DNA of 14,917 nt from HGM11525 sp036307445 (GTDB taxonomy: Bacteria; Bacillota; Clostridia; UBA1381): assembly GCA_036307445.1 (NCBI GenBank), contig JAXJXP010000012.1, forward strand, positions 1 through 14,917, in the 5' to 3' direction. The translations under genes were made by a program, and so were the position numbers. The notes below the pieces were generated by a model, which saw only the letters and a program-made list of their open reading frames with translations, did not search any database and was not told the origin of the DNA. Shown piece after piece: positions 6,441-13,305 of the stretch; within the stretch, counting starts at the first letter, position 1; each line of letters opens with the position of its first letter.

Positions 6441-7094
6441 ATGGACAAAGCATTGCTTTCCAAGGCTTACATATTCAGCGGTTTGTCGGAAAATGAGCTT
6501 GATGACGCACTTTCCTACCTTTCCGCTCGTGAAAAGAAATACAAAAAGGGGCAGACTTTAATCACTCTCGGCAATGAAATATCCGAGTTTGCCGTTATAA
6601 CAAAGGGCACTGTTCAGATTTCCTGCGATGATATTAACGGCAATCAGATGATAATGGCGACCGTAACAAAAGGTAATATGTTTGCAGAATCCCTTGCGGT
6701 TACCGCAAATATTGACAGTCCAATTTATGCAACAGCAACAGAGGATACTGTCGTTGTATGGCTAAAAGCCTCTCCCATTCGCAAAAATATTGCCGATAGC
6801 CCCCTGCACACCAAAATTATCGCAAACTTTATAAAGGCAGTTGCTTTGAAGTGCCTGAGTATGAATGACAGGGTACAAATTCTCTCCAAAAAAACAATTC
6901 GCGAAAAGGTTATAGCCTACCTTTCCCTTATGTCCGAACACGGAAAAAGGGACAAAGTCATTATCCCATTAAGCCGTCAGGATATGGCGAGCTATTTAGG
7001 TGTCGAACGAAGTGCATTATCACGTGAGCTATCACGAATGCAAACAGAAGGTATTATAAGCTTTAAGGGCAATCAGTTCAGGTTTTTGCAGTAA
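6441..7094 (+). CDS. Crp/Fnr-family transcriptional regulator
   Basis: The 217-aa protein has an N-terminal cyclic-nucleotide-binding-type beta barrel (about 10-120), a dimer helix (about 123-148) and a C-terminal winged helix. The Crp-type helix-turn-helix is at about 178-204, with LSRQDMASYLGVERSALSREL and recognition helix near 188-198. There is no N-terminal cysteine cluster (only C62 and C138), so it is not a classic oxygen-sensing FNR. Its effector is unknown. ATG 6441 is chosen because AGAGGTG is correctly spaced for it. The upstream GTG 6432 is part of that ribosome-binding site. The likely target is hydG, which lies 76 bases downstream behind a perfect palindrome in class II activator position. 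Confidence 0.9.
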   Translation: MDKALLSKAYIFSGLSENELDDALSYLSAREKKYKKGQTLITLGNEISEFAVITKGTVQISCDDINGNQMIMATVTKGNMFAESLAVTANIDSPIYATATEDTVVVWLKASPIRKNIADSPLHTKIIANFIKAVALKCLSMNDRVQILSKKTIREKVIAYLSLMSEHGKRDKVIIPLSRQDMASYLGVERSALSRELSRMQTEGIISFKGNQFRFLQ

Positions 7095-7112
7095 ATGTTG
7101 CAGTTGCAACAT
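7095..7112. promoter_or_regulatory. Perfect 18-bp palindrome, probable Crp/Fnr-type activator site of hydG
   Basis: ATGTTGCA-GT-TGCAACAT is a perfect 8+2+8 dyad starting one base after the regulator stop. Its centre (7103.5) is at -41.5 relative to the start site predicted from the -10 at 7133-7138 (+1 about 7145). This is the textbook class II position for Crp/Fnr activators. Confidence 0.7.
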
Positions 7113-7129
7113 ACATTTCCTTTCTTTTG

Positions 7130-7138
7130 TGGTATCAT
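7130..7138 (+). promoter_or_regulatory. Extended -10 promoter element of hydG
   Basis: TGG-TATCAT (TG at 7130-7131, hexamer 7133-7138) is an extended -10 element. There is no recognisable -35 hexamer at 16-18 bases upstream, as expected for an activator-dependent promoter. The predicted leader is about 26 bases. Confidence 0.6.
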
Positions 7139-7170
7139 AGTTTAAGCCATAGAGGAAAGGATTTTTTACT

Positions 7171-8586
7171 ATGTACGATATAATGTCTAAAAAGGCGGAG
7201 GAGTTTATAAGCGACGAGGAAATATTGGATACTCTCGCCTATGCTGAAGCCAATAAATCAAACAAAGAACTTATAGAAAATCTTATAGAGCGGGCAAAGG
7301 ACTGCAAGGGCTTATCGCACAGAGAGGCTGCGGTTTTGTTGGACTGCGATATTCCCGAGCTTAACGAGAAAATGTTCTCTTTAGCAAAGGAGATTAAGGA
7401 AAAGTTTTACGGTAAGAGAATTGTTATGTTTGCGCCGTTGTATCTTTCAAACTACTGCGTAAACGGCTGTACCTATTGTCCGTATCACTACAAGAACAAG
7501 CACATTTGCCGCAAAAAGCTTACCCAAGAAGAAATTGAGCGCGAGGTAATTGCACTTCAGGATATGGGGCACAAGCGTTTGGCACTCGAAATGGGCGAAG
7601 ACCCTGTCAATAACCCAATCGAGTACCTTTTAGACAGCATCAAGACAATCTATTCCATAAAGCACAAAAACGGTGCTATAAGACGAGTAAATGTAAATAT
7701 TGCCGCAACCACCGTAGAGGATTACCGAAAGCTCAAAGATGCAGGAATAGGCACATATATTCTTTTTCAGGAAACCTACAACAAAAAGGCTTACGAGGAG
7801 CTTCACCCAACCGGCCCCAAGAGTAACTATGCTTATCACACTGAGGCTATGGACAGAGCAATGGAAGGCGGCATAGACGATGTTGGATGCGGCGTACTGT
7901 TCGGGCTTAATCTTTACAGATATGATTTTGTAGGACTTTTGATGCACGCAGAGCATTTAGAGGCAGCCTGCGGTGTTGGACCTCACACAATAAGTCTCCC
8001 CAGAATCCGTCCTGCAGAGGATATTAACCCCGATGATTTCAACAACTCAATTGATGATGATACATTTGCAAAGATTGTTGCAGTATTAAGAATTGCTGTA
8101 CCTTACACGGGTATGATAATTTCTACAAGAGAGTCAAAGAAGACAAGAGAGCGTGTTTTAGAGCTTGGAGTGTCGCAGATAAGCGGCGGCTCGAGAACAA
8201 GTGTGGGCGGCTATGCTGACGAGGGCGAGGAAGAAAACTCTGCACAATTCGATGTTGAGGACAGAAGAACACTTGATGAAATTGTAAACTGGCTTTTGTC
8301 GCTTGGATACATCCCAAGCTTTTGTACTGCATGCTACCGTGAAGGCAGAACAGGAGATCGCTTTATGTCCTTAGTAAAGTCAGGTCAGATTGTAAACTGC
8401 TGCCAGCCGAATGCACTTATGACATTAAAGGAATATCTTGAGGACTACGCTTCCAACGATACCAAATCAAAGGGTGCAGAGGTTATAAAACGTGAAATAG
8501 AACGTATTACAAATGAAAAGGTTAAGAAAATTGCAAAGCAGCACCTCTTTGATATGGAGGACGGGATGCGTGATTTCAGGTTTTAA
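7171..8586 (+). CDS. hydG: [FeFe]-hydrogenase maturase HydG (tyrosine lyase)
   Basis: HydG is a radical SAM enzyme that cleaves tyrosine to give the CO and cyanide ligands of the hydrogenase H-cluster. The 471-aa protein has the radical SAM cysteines C96-x3-C100-x2-C103 (YCVNGCTYC). Near the C-terminus it has the second-cluster motif C385-x2-C388-x22-C411. That C-terminal cysteine motif separates HydG from ThiH. The length is as expected. The start ATG 7171 is preceded by AGGAAAGGA. No hydE, hydF or hydrogenase gene is within the window, so the rest of the maturation set must lie elsewhere. The gene is monocistronic: it has its own activator-type promoter and a strong terminator. Its presence implies an anaerobic, hydrogen-metabolising host. 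Confidence 0.95.
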   Translation: MYDIMSKKAEEFISDEEILDTLAYAEANKSNKELIENLIERAKDCKGLSHREAAVLLDCDIPELNEKMFSLAKEIKEKFYGKRIVMFAPLYLSNYCVNGCTYCPYHYKNKHICRKKLTQEEIEREVIALQDMGHKRLALEMGEDPVNNPIEYLLDSIKTIYSIKHKNGAIRRVNVNIAATTVEDYRKLKDAGIGTYILFQETYNKKAYEELHPTGPKSNYAYHTEAMDRAMEGGIDDVGCGVLFGLNLYRYDFVGLLMHAEHLEAACGVGPHTISLPRIRPAEDINPDDFNNSIDDDTFAKIVAVLRIAVPYTGMIISTRESKKTRERVLELGVSQISGGSRTSVGGYADEGEEENSAQFDVEDRRTLDEIVNWLLSLGYIPSFCTACYREGRTGDRFMSLVKSGQIVNCCQPNALMTLKEYLEDYASNDTKSKGAEVIKREIERITNEKVKKIAKQHLFDMEDGMRDFRF

Positions 8587-8592
8587 CAAACC

Positions 8593-8632
8593 ACAGAGAG
8601 ATGTATTTTGGCATCTCTCTGTTTTCATTTTT
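8593..8632 (+). terminator. Intrinsic terminator after hydG
   Basis: An 11-bp perfect stem (ACAGAGAGATG at 8593-8603 and CATCTCTCTGT at 8612-8622) has an 8-base loop and is followed by a T-rich run (TTTTCATTTTT). It begins seven bases after the hydG stop. Confidence 0.9.
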
Positions 8633-8762
8633 CACAGTAGCGGTACTTTCAGGAAAAAAATGTTTGTAGTATTTGTAGAAATTCTTGTAAGCCACTTGAA
8701 ATTTTGACGATTTTGTGGCATTATAAAAATAGTATTCTTAATATATGGAAGGATGATGCGGA

Positions 8763-9746
8763 ATGAAAGTCAGAATTGGTATTGTCGGCTACGGCAATCT
8801 CGGCAGAGGTGTAGAAGCAGCAGTTAGTGCAAGCAAGGATATGGAACTTGCGGCGCTTTTTACAAGACGAGACCCTGCTACAATAAAGACCCGCACAAAT
8901 ATGCCCGTTTACCATATAGATAAAGCTATTGAAATGCAGGATAAAATAGATGTTATGATACTTTGCGGCGGAAGTGCAAATGACCTCCCCGTTCAGACTC
9001 CTGAAATGGCAAAGTACTTTAACGTAATTGATAGCTATGATACTCACGCAAAAATCCCTGAGCATTTCGCAAAAGTTGATAAAGAAAGTAAAGCAAGCGG
9101 CAAGGTTTCGGTTATTTCTGTTGGTTGGGACCCAGGAATGTTCTCTCTAAACCGGCTTTACGGTCAGGCAATTCTCCCCAACGGCAATGATTATACCTTC
9201 TGGGGTAAGGGTGTCAGCCAGGGACATTCTGACGCAATCCGCAGAATTGACGGCGTAAAGGATGCCAAGCAGTACACAATCCCTGTGCCTGCCGCATTGG
9301 AAAGCGTAAGAAACGGCGAAAATCCAACTCTTACAACCAGACAAAAGCATTTGAGAGAATGTTTTGTAGTTGCAGAGGTCGGCGCAGACAAAGCAGCTAT
9401 TGAAACGGCAATTGTATCAATGCCCAACTATTTTGCTGACTATGATACAACCGTACACTTTATATCTCAGGAAGAGCTTGACCGCAACCATAGCGGTATT
9501 CCTCACGGCGGTATGGTGTTTCGTACAGGAACAACAGGCTTTGATAATGAGCATAAACACGTTATCGAATACAAACTAACACTTGACTCAAATCCCGAAT
9601 TTACATCAAGCGTTCTCGTTGCGTATGCAAGAGCCGCTTATCGTATGGCACAGGATGGTATGAGCGGTTGCAAAACGGTACTTGATATTGCACCAGCTTA
9701 TCTCCACCCGTCAACACCCGATGAACTTAGGAAAAATTTGTTATAA
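8763..9746 (+). CDS. ddh: meso-Diaminopimelate D-dehydrogenase
   Basis: This NADP-dependent enzyme makes meso-diaminopimelate from tetrahydrodipicolinate and ammonia in one step, supplying peptidoglycan and lysine synthesis. The dinucleotide-binding motif GYGNLG (9-14) opens the protein. The family-typical SVGWDPGMFS segment is near 119-128. At 327 aa it is of normal length. The start ATG 8763 has GGAAGGA about ten bases upstream. No convincing promoter is seen: TTGACG (8704) and TATAAA (8722) are only 12 bases apart. GCCAC (8691-8695) and GTGGC (8715-8719) form an inverted pair across that region. The SGNH gene starts 25 bases after the stop, with no terminator, so an operon with it and guaA is likely. 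Confidence 0.93.
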   Translation: MKVRIGIVGYGNLGRGVEAAVSASKDMELAALFTRRDPATIKTRTNMPVYHIDKAIEMQDKIDVMILCGGSANDLPVQTPEMAKYFNVIDSYDTHAKIPEHFAKVDKESKASGKVSVISVGWDPGMFSLNRLYGQAILPNGNDYTFWGKGVSQGHSDAIRRIDGVKDAKQYTIPVPAALESVRNGENPTLTTRQKHLRECFVVAEVGADKAAIETAIVSMPNYFADYDTTVHFISQEELDRNHSGIPHGGMVFRTGTTGFDNEHKHVIEYKLTLDSNPEFTSSVLVAYARAAYRMAQDGMSGCKTVLDIAPAYLHPSTPDELRKNLL

Positions 9747-9771
9747 TTAATAAAAAAGGAGCTTTTGTATT

Positions 9772-10497
9772 ATGAAAATAGCAGATAAAATTAACTTGGA
9801 TTATGAAGGTCTTATCAAGCATGGACCGATTACAATAGTTGCATTTGGCGATAGTGTAACTCACGGAGCTGTTGCAGAAGGCGAAATCAACTACGAAACT
9901 GTTTATTGGGAAAGATTAAAGAAAAAAATCCTTAACGTACGCAACTATGTTCCTGTTAATGTGATTAACGCAGGAATAGGCGGAATTACAGCCAAAGATT
10001 CTATCGACAGAATGGATGCACAGGTTTTATCACACAATCCCGACCTTATAATTGTTTGCTTTGGCTTAAACGATGTTAACGGAACACTCGATGATTACCT
10101 CAATTCCTTAAAAACAATTTTCGAAAAGGGTATGGCAAGTGGTTCAGAGGTAATATTTATGACACCGAATATGCTAAATACCTACGTTGCTGAAGATGCT
10201 CCACAAAAGTGGTATGAATATGCCGGAGTTACTGCAAAAATGCAAAATGAGGGCAAGATGGATTTATATATTGAAAGTGCAATAAAGCTCGCAAAAGAAA
10301 TGAACATAACTGTTTGTGACTGCTATGCAAAGTGGAAAGAGTTATCCAAAACCGAGGATACAACAATGCTCCTTGCAAACCGCATTAATCATCCAACAGA
10401 GGAAATGCACGAGCTTTTTGCTCAAGGCTTATTTGAAACTATTTTTGCCGACAGCGATATAGATGTAAAAGCAAGCGACAGTACTATGTACAGATAA
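9772..10497 (+). CDS. SGNH/GDSL-family hydrolase, cytoplasmic, substrate unknown
   Basis: The 241-aa protein shows the SGNH blocks in order: block I FGDSVTHG with Ser28, block II glycine in NAGIGG (66-71), block III GLND with Asn100, and block V NRINHP with His207. The position three before the catalytic histidine is Arg204 instead of the usual Asp. NRINHP is familiar to me from a Bacillota subgroup, so this may be a lineage feature and not a defect. There is no signal peptide, so it acts inside the cell, perhaps as an esterase or deacetylase. The Shine-Dalgarno site is AAAGGAG, ten bases before the ATG. It lies between ddh and guaA with 25-26-base gaps, so it is probably co-transcribed with both. 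Confidence 0.85.
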   Translation: MKIADKINLDYEGLIKHGPITIVAFGDSVTHGAVAEGEINYETVYWERLKKKILNVRNYVPVNVINAGIGGITAKDSIDRMDAQVLSHNPDLIIVCFGLNDVNGTLDDYLNSLKTIFEKGMASGSEVIFMTPNMLNTYVAEDAPQKWYEYAGVTAKMQNEGKMDLYIESAIKLAKEMNITVCDCYAKWKELSKTEDTTMLLANRINHPTEEMHELFAQGLFETIFADSDIDVKASDSTMYR

Positions 10498-10523
10498 AAT
10501 TTCTAGAAATGAGGTAGAAAATT

Positions 10524-11504
10524 ATGAACGAAAACAAAAGACCGGAGTCAATGGAACGTATCACAACCAATGCATTGGCTGATGCCTTTATCGAAGAGCA
10601 GGTTGCAAAGGTCAAGGCACAGGTAGGTGACAAGAAGGTACTTCTTGCACTCTCGGGCGGAGTTGACAGCTCTGTTGTTGCAGCTCTTCTTATCAAAGCC
10701 ATCGGCAAACAGCTCGTTTGTGTTCATGTAAACCATGGTCTTATGAGAAAAGGTGAAAGCGAGCAGGTTATTGAAGTATTCCGTAATCAGCTTGATGCAA
10801 ACCTTATTTATATTGATGCTACCGACAGATTCTTGGATTTGCTAAAAGGTGTCGCAGAGCCTGAAAAGAAACGTAAAATCATCGGCGGAGAGTTTATCAA
10901 GGTATTTGACGAAGAAGCAAGCAAGCTTGAGGGAATTTCTTTCCTTGCACAAGGTACTATCTATCCGGATATTCTTGAAAGCGATGGTGTAAAAGCTCAT
11001 CATAATGTTGGCGGTTTGCCTGAAGATATGCAGTTTGAACTGGTCGAGCCGGTTAAACTTCTTTATAAAGACGAGGTAAGAGTTGTAGGAAAAGCTTTGG
11101 GTCTTCCCGCAGAAATGGTTGACCGTCAGCCCTTCCCCGGTCCCGGACTTGGCGTAAGATGCCTTGGCGCTATTACAAGAGACAGACTCAATGCACTCCG
11201 TGAAGCAGATGCTATTTTGCGTGAAGAATTTGACATTTGCGGTCTTTCAAAGACTGTTTGGCAGTATTTTGTTGCAGTACCGGATATGAAGAGTGTCGGT
11301 GTAAAAGATGATAAGAGATATGAGGGTTGGCCCGCAATTATACGTGCGGTAAATACTACCGATGCAATGTCTGCAACCATCGAAGAAATTCCTTATGACG
11401 TTCTCCATAAAATCACTAACCGTATCACTTCCGAGGTTGAAGGTATTAACCGTGTACTCCTCGACCTCACACCTAAGCCTGTAGGTACGATTGAGTGGGA
11501 ATAA
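10524..11504 (+). CDS. guaA: GMP synthase, ATP-pyrophosphatase/dimerisation subunit only (no glutaminase domain)
   Basis: The protein aminates XMP to GMP using ATP. It has the PP-loop SGGVDSS (44-50), a VNHGLMRKGE segment (about 69-78) and the dimerisation domain with PFPGPGLGVRC (about 203-213) ending in PVGTIEWE. At 326 aa it lacks the N-terminal ~190-residue class I glutaminase domain of ordinary bacterial GuaA. The sequence begins only ~40 residues before the PP-loop, and the upstream DNA encodes the SGNH hydrolase, not a broken glutaminase. Archaea have this split form (GuaAa plus GuaAb). Here the ammonia source must be a separate glutaminase elsewhere or free ammonia. The start ATG has GAGG ten bases upstream. 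Confidence 0.9.
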   Translation: MNENKRPESMERITTNALADAFIEEQVAKVKAQVGDKKVLLALSGGVDSSVVAALLIKAIGKQLVCVHVNHGLMRKGESEQVIEVFRNQLDANLIYIDATDRFLDLLKGVAEPEKKRKIIGGEFIKVFDEEASKLEGISFLAQGTIYPDILESDGVKAHHNVGGLPEDMQFELVEPVKLLYKDEVRVVGKALGLPAEMVDRQPFPGPGLGVRCLGAITRDRLNALREADAILREEFDICGLSKTVWQYFVAVPDMKSVGVKDDKRYEGWPAIIRAVNTTDAMSATIEEIPYDVLHKITNRITSEVEGINRVLLDLTPKPVGTIEWE

Positions 11505-11523
11505 AACGAAACAAGCAAAAAAG

Positions 11524-11577
11524 TCGCCCAAGTGTGAGTGTTCTTAAGGACAGTAGATAGGAACACGAGCATTGCGA
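11524..11577 (+). ncRNA. Structured 3' UTR segment or small RNA of unknown identity after guaA
   Basis: The segment can fold into one long imperfect hairpin. TCGC (11524-11527) pairs with GCGA (11574-11577), AA and TG pairs follow with small bulges, and a solid 6-bp inner stem GTGTTC (11538-11543)/GAACAC (11561-11566) closes a 17-base loop. It lies between the guaA stop and its terminator. No open frame of note crosses it. I do not recognise an Rfam family. The pairing is seen; an RNA function is only inferred. Confidence 0.35.
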
Positions 11578-11588
11578 GGTAAGAAGAT

Positions 11589-11629
11589 GAGGAAAACTCA
11601 GCAAAATGGGTTTTCCTCTTTTCTTTTTA
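11589..11629 (+). terminator. Intrinsic terminator of the ddh-SGNH-guaA operon
   Basis: A perfect 9-bp stem (GAGGAAAAC at 11589-11597 and GTTTTCCTC at 11610-11618) has a 12-base loop and is followed by TTTTCTTTTTAT. It closes the metabolic operon before the accessory island. Confidence 0.85.
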
Positions 11630-11658
11630 TCCGCACATTCGTCAAATTAAAAGCCTTC

Positions 11659-11667
11659 TGATAAAAT
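11659..11667 (+). promoter_or_regulatory. Probable extended -10 promoter of the tnpV operon
   Basis: TGA-TAAAAT (11659-11667) is an extended -10 element about 32 bases before the tnpV start. The -35 region 17 bases upstream (TCGTCA, 11639-11644) is only a partial match. Confidence 0.5.
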
Positions 11668-11699
11668 GAAGATACAAAATTTAAAGGAGGCGTAAAGCT

Positions 11700-12083
11700 A
11701 TGAAAGAAAAGATTGTTGAAAACGGAATTGAGTATGTAAGAGATGGTGATTACTACATACCCAACCTAAAAGCACCCGAAGGAAAATACAATTTTGGAAA
11801 GTATGGCAGGCTACACTCAATATTTATTAAAGAAAACAGACCTTGTCTATACTCAATGAAAATGCTCAACGGAACTTGGCTTGCCTATCTTGAAGAGATT
11901 GACAGTGCTGCAAAAGAAATGGTTGATAAGCTTGTCAAAGATATGGCGGTTAAACAAGGCATCACAGAAGAACTAAAAGCAAAAGACCAAATGGCTTGGG
12001 TTGGTGCAATGAACAGCATAAAACATTCCGCAGAAGAAATTGTATTACGAGAGTTTGTGTGTTCTATGGAGGTGCGAAGATGA
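11700..12083 (+). CDS. tnpV: TnpV family transposon-encoded protein
   Basis: The 127-aa protein matches the TnpV family by pattern. It has an N-terminal YxRxGDYYIPNL segment (about 12-23), a central KYGRLHSIFIKENRPCLYSMKML-type block (about 39-55) and a C-terminal DQMAWVGAMNSIKHSAEEIVL-type block (about 96-116). TnpV genes are carried on Clostridia transposons and integrative elements, but their biochemical role is not established. A perfect AAAGGAGG lies eight bases before the ATG. The stop overlaps the next start by four bases (ATGA). No integrase, relaxase or transposase is within reach, so this is an element remnant or one cargo block. Confidence 0.85.
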   Translation: MKEKIVENGIEYVRDGDYYIPNLKAPEGKYNFGKYGRLHSIFIKENRPCLYSMKMLNGTWLAYLEEIDSAAKEMVDKLVKDMAVKQGITEELKAKDQMAWVGAMNSIKHSAEEIVLREFVCSMEVRR

Positions 12084-12367
12084 GTTTTCTTGATGAATTA
12101 TATTATGGCAACATCAATCCAAATGAAAATCGAAACAGAAAAAAGTTACCATACGAAAAAGCTTTAAAGACATTTTCTGACATTGAAAGTAAACTGACAA
12201 AAGAATTAAACGGCGAAAACTTAAAGCTCTTTAACGAGTTTGTAAATGCAAGCGATGAAATAAGTGCTACAAGTGGTATCGAGAATTTCAAAATTGGATT
12301 CAGGCTTGGCGTTCTGATGATGTGCGATAGCTTGTTTTCTGACAACAGCATCATTCTGAAAGATTAA
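12080..12367 (+). CDS. DUF6809-like small protein
   Basis: The 95-aa protein begins MSFLDELYYGNINPNE and ends with an FKIGFRLGVLMMCDSLF block. This is the pattern I associate with DUF6809, a helical family of unknown function often found beside TnpV-type genes. A charged helical middle (about 25-60) separates the two blocks. The start at 12080 is chosen because GGAGGTG is directly upstream and the ATG overlaps the tnpV stop (ATGA), indicating translational coupling. A longer frame from 11996 exists but would run inside tnpV without a ribosome-binding site. There is no signal peptide. The protein may act with TnpV, but nothing in the sequence shows how. Confidence 0.75.
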   Translation: MSFLDELYYGNINPNENRNRKKLPYEKALKTFSDIESKLTKELNGENLKLFNEFVNASDEISATSGIENFKIGFRLGVLMMCDSLFSDNSIILKD

Positions 12368-12389
12368 TTTATTACGGAGGTATTTTATA

Positions 12390-12953
12390 ATGAAGAAATC
12401 AATCATATCCATCATATCAATCGTATCAGTTTTAATAACTTCTTTTTCTGTAAGCGCTGCAGAGGTGCCGAGAGAATCGGCACCCTGCAATGCATCAAAT
12501 GAAGCAATCATTTTTGTTGAAAGTTGCATCGCAGATATTTTAACCGAAGTGCAGAACGGATTGGGGTATTCTGATGCACGAGCAAAATCAAATCGCATAT
12601 TCTTCGATGCCTTTATTAAAGGGCAAACCAATGGTTACAGCTACGGTGAACTTGTCGATATTGCGAACTGTGCGATATGGCAGTATCGGGATATGTACCT
12701 ACGACCTGATTTTTATAAAGATAATCTTGAAAAAGTCAGAGCTATCATCACTCCCGTAATCGAAGATTACAGAACCGGTAAAATCACTTATGCCGAAGCT
12801 GAGTTTAATGCACGAAACAGAATTTATCAATCTGTAAAACCTGATTTTAATTCCGCTGTTGAATATATGAAAGATCCTCTTTCAAGAGATATTCCGCCGA
12901 TAGATAATAGTTTATTTATACTTGCAAGGAAACTGATTTTAGAAAGTAAATAA
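12390..12953 (+). CDS. Small secreted protein of unknown function (187 aa)
   Basis: The N-terminus is a classic signal peptide: MKK, a hydrophobic stretch to about residue 20, then SVSAAE with likely Sec cleavage after VSA or SAA (residue 23-24). No lipobox, LPxTG or second membrane segment is seen, so it is probably released or loosely bound. The mature protein is mostly helical, with C33, C46 and C94 and no motif I recognise. GGAGGT lies nine bases upstream. It follows the DUF6809-like gene by 22 bases and ends before a strong terminator, so it is the third gene of the tnpV operon. A strong hairpin in the DNA at codons 23-34 sits at the signal-peptide junction. Confidence 0.8.
   Translation: MKKSIISIISIVSVLITSFSVSAAEVPRESAPCNASNEAIIFVESCIADILTEVQNGLGYSDARAKSNRIFFDAFIKGQTNGYSYGELVDIANCAIWQYRDMYLRPDFYKDNLEKVRAIITPVIEDYRTGKITYAEAEFNARNRIYQSVKPDFNSAVEYMKDPLSRDIPPIDNSLFILARKLILESK
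12458..12489 (+). repeat. Strong hairpin inside the secreted-protein gene
   Basis: TGCAG-A-GGTGCCGA (12458-12471), loop GAGAA (12472-12476) and TCGGCACC-CTGCA (12477-12489) form a 13-bp stem with one bulged A. It is far more GC-rich than its surroundings. No T-tract follows, so it is not a normal terminator. Confidence 0.8.
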
Positions 12954-12966
12954 TCCCAAATAACAC

Positions 12967-12998
12967 AAAAGGTGTAGCCGTTCATAGCTACACCTTTT
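12967..12998. terminator. Bidirectional intrinsic terminator between convergent genes
   Basis: A perfect 12-bp stem (AAAAGGTGTAGC at 12967-12978 and GCTACACCTTTT at 12987-12998) has an 8-base loop. The flanking A and T runs serve both strands. It ends the tnpV operon and, from the other side, the ribbon-helix-helix gene, whose stop shares its last base. Confidence 0.9.
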
Positions 12999-13198
12999 TA
13001 CTTGCGAGTAGGTTTTACATTTACATCGGGGTTGATATTTCCTTCAATCGCACCGTTGGCATCTTCAAATGCTTTTATGTTTTCTCTGATTAAAACTAAC
13101 ACATGACTGTTAACACTTCTGCCCTCATAATCAGCAACATAGGCAATTTTATTTAACATTTCTTCCTCAATTCTTATTGATACACTCTTAGTAGCCAT
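12998..13198 (-). CDS. Arc-type ribbon-helix-helix DNA-binding protein (66 aa)
   Basis: A short strand SVSIRI (5-10) is followed by helix EEEMLNKIAYVADYEG, the turn GRSVN (26-30) and a second helix SHVLVLIRENIKAF. This is the Arc/MetJ-like ribbon-helix-helix layout, in which a dimer inserts the paired strands into the major groove. A charged tail of ~20 residues follows. ATG 13198 has GGAGTG nine bases upstream. No toxin gene is adjacent on the same strand, so it is not a standard antitoxin. It is divergent from the SLOG-family gene, and a dyad (13267-13283) in their shared intergenic region is a plausible operator. Its promoter could not be assigned with confidence. Confidence 0.8.
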   Translation of the reverse strand: MATKSVSIRIEEEMLNKIAYVADYEGRSVNSHVLVLIRENIKAFEDANGAIEGNINPDVNVKPTRK

Positions 13199-13248
13199 AA
13201 AATCACTCCAAAATAAATATATTATGTATTTATTTTATCGAAAATATG

Positions 13249-13257
13249 TGCTATAAT
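13249..13257 (+). promoter_or_regulatory. Extended -10 promoter of the SLOG gene
   Basis: TGC-TATAAT (13249-13257) is a perfect extended -10 with a weak -35 (TTTATT, 13229-13234). The predicted start is near 13264, giving a ~42-base leader before ATG 13306. Confidence 0.6.
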
Positions 13258-13266
13258 GCTCTAAAT

Positions 13267-13283
13267 AGATATACTATATATCT
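13267..13283. promoter_or_regulatory. Operator-like dyad just downstream of the SLOG gene start site
   Basis: AGATATA-CTA-TATATCT is a perfect 7+3+7 dyad at about +4 to +20 of the predicted SLOG transcript. Binding there would block transcription. The divergent ribbon-helix-helix protein is the obvious candidate. The region is very A+T-rich, so a chance dyad is possible. Confidence 0.4.
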
Positions 13284-13305
13284 ATAATATTTTTATGGTG
13301 ATGTT

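Noticed and set aside
7630..7956. Minus-strand open frame inside hydG (108 codons)
   Set aside because: It lies fully within a conserved radical SAM gene and has low-complexity, cysteine-rich translation typical of a shadow frame.
8633..8762. Lysine riboswitch or clear promoter before ddh
   Set aside because: The gap is too short for a lysine riboswitch and has no terminator or anti-terminator pairing; the candidate hexamers are badly spaced.
11996..12079. Longer start for the DUF6809-like protein
   Set aside because: The extension lies in tnpV in another frame without a ribosome-binding site; ATG 12080 has GGAGGTG and an ATGA overlap.
12998..13198. Ribbon-helix-helix protein as the antitoxin of a toxin-antitoxin pair
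   Set aside because: There is no toxin gene next to it on the same strand; the only neighbours are a convergent secreted protein and a divergent SLOG gene.
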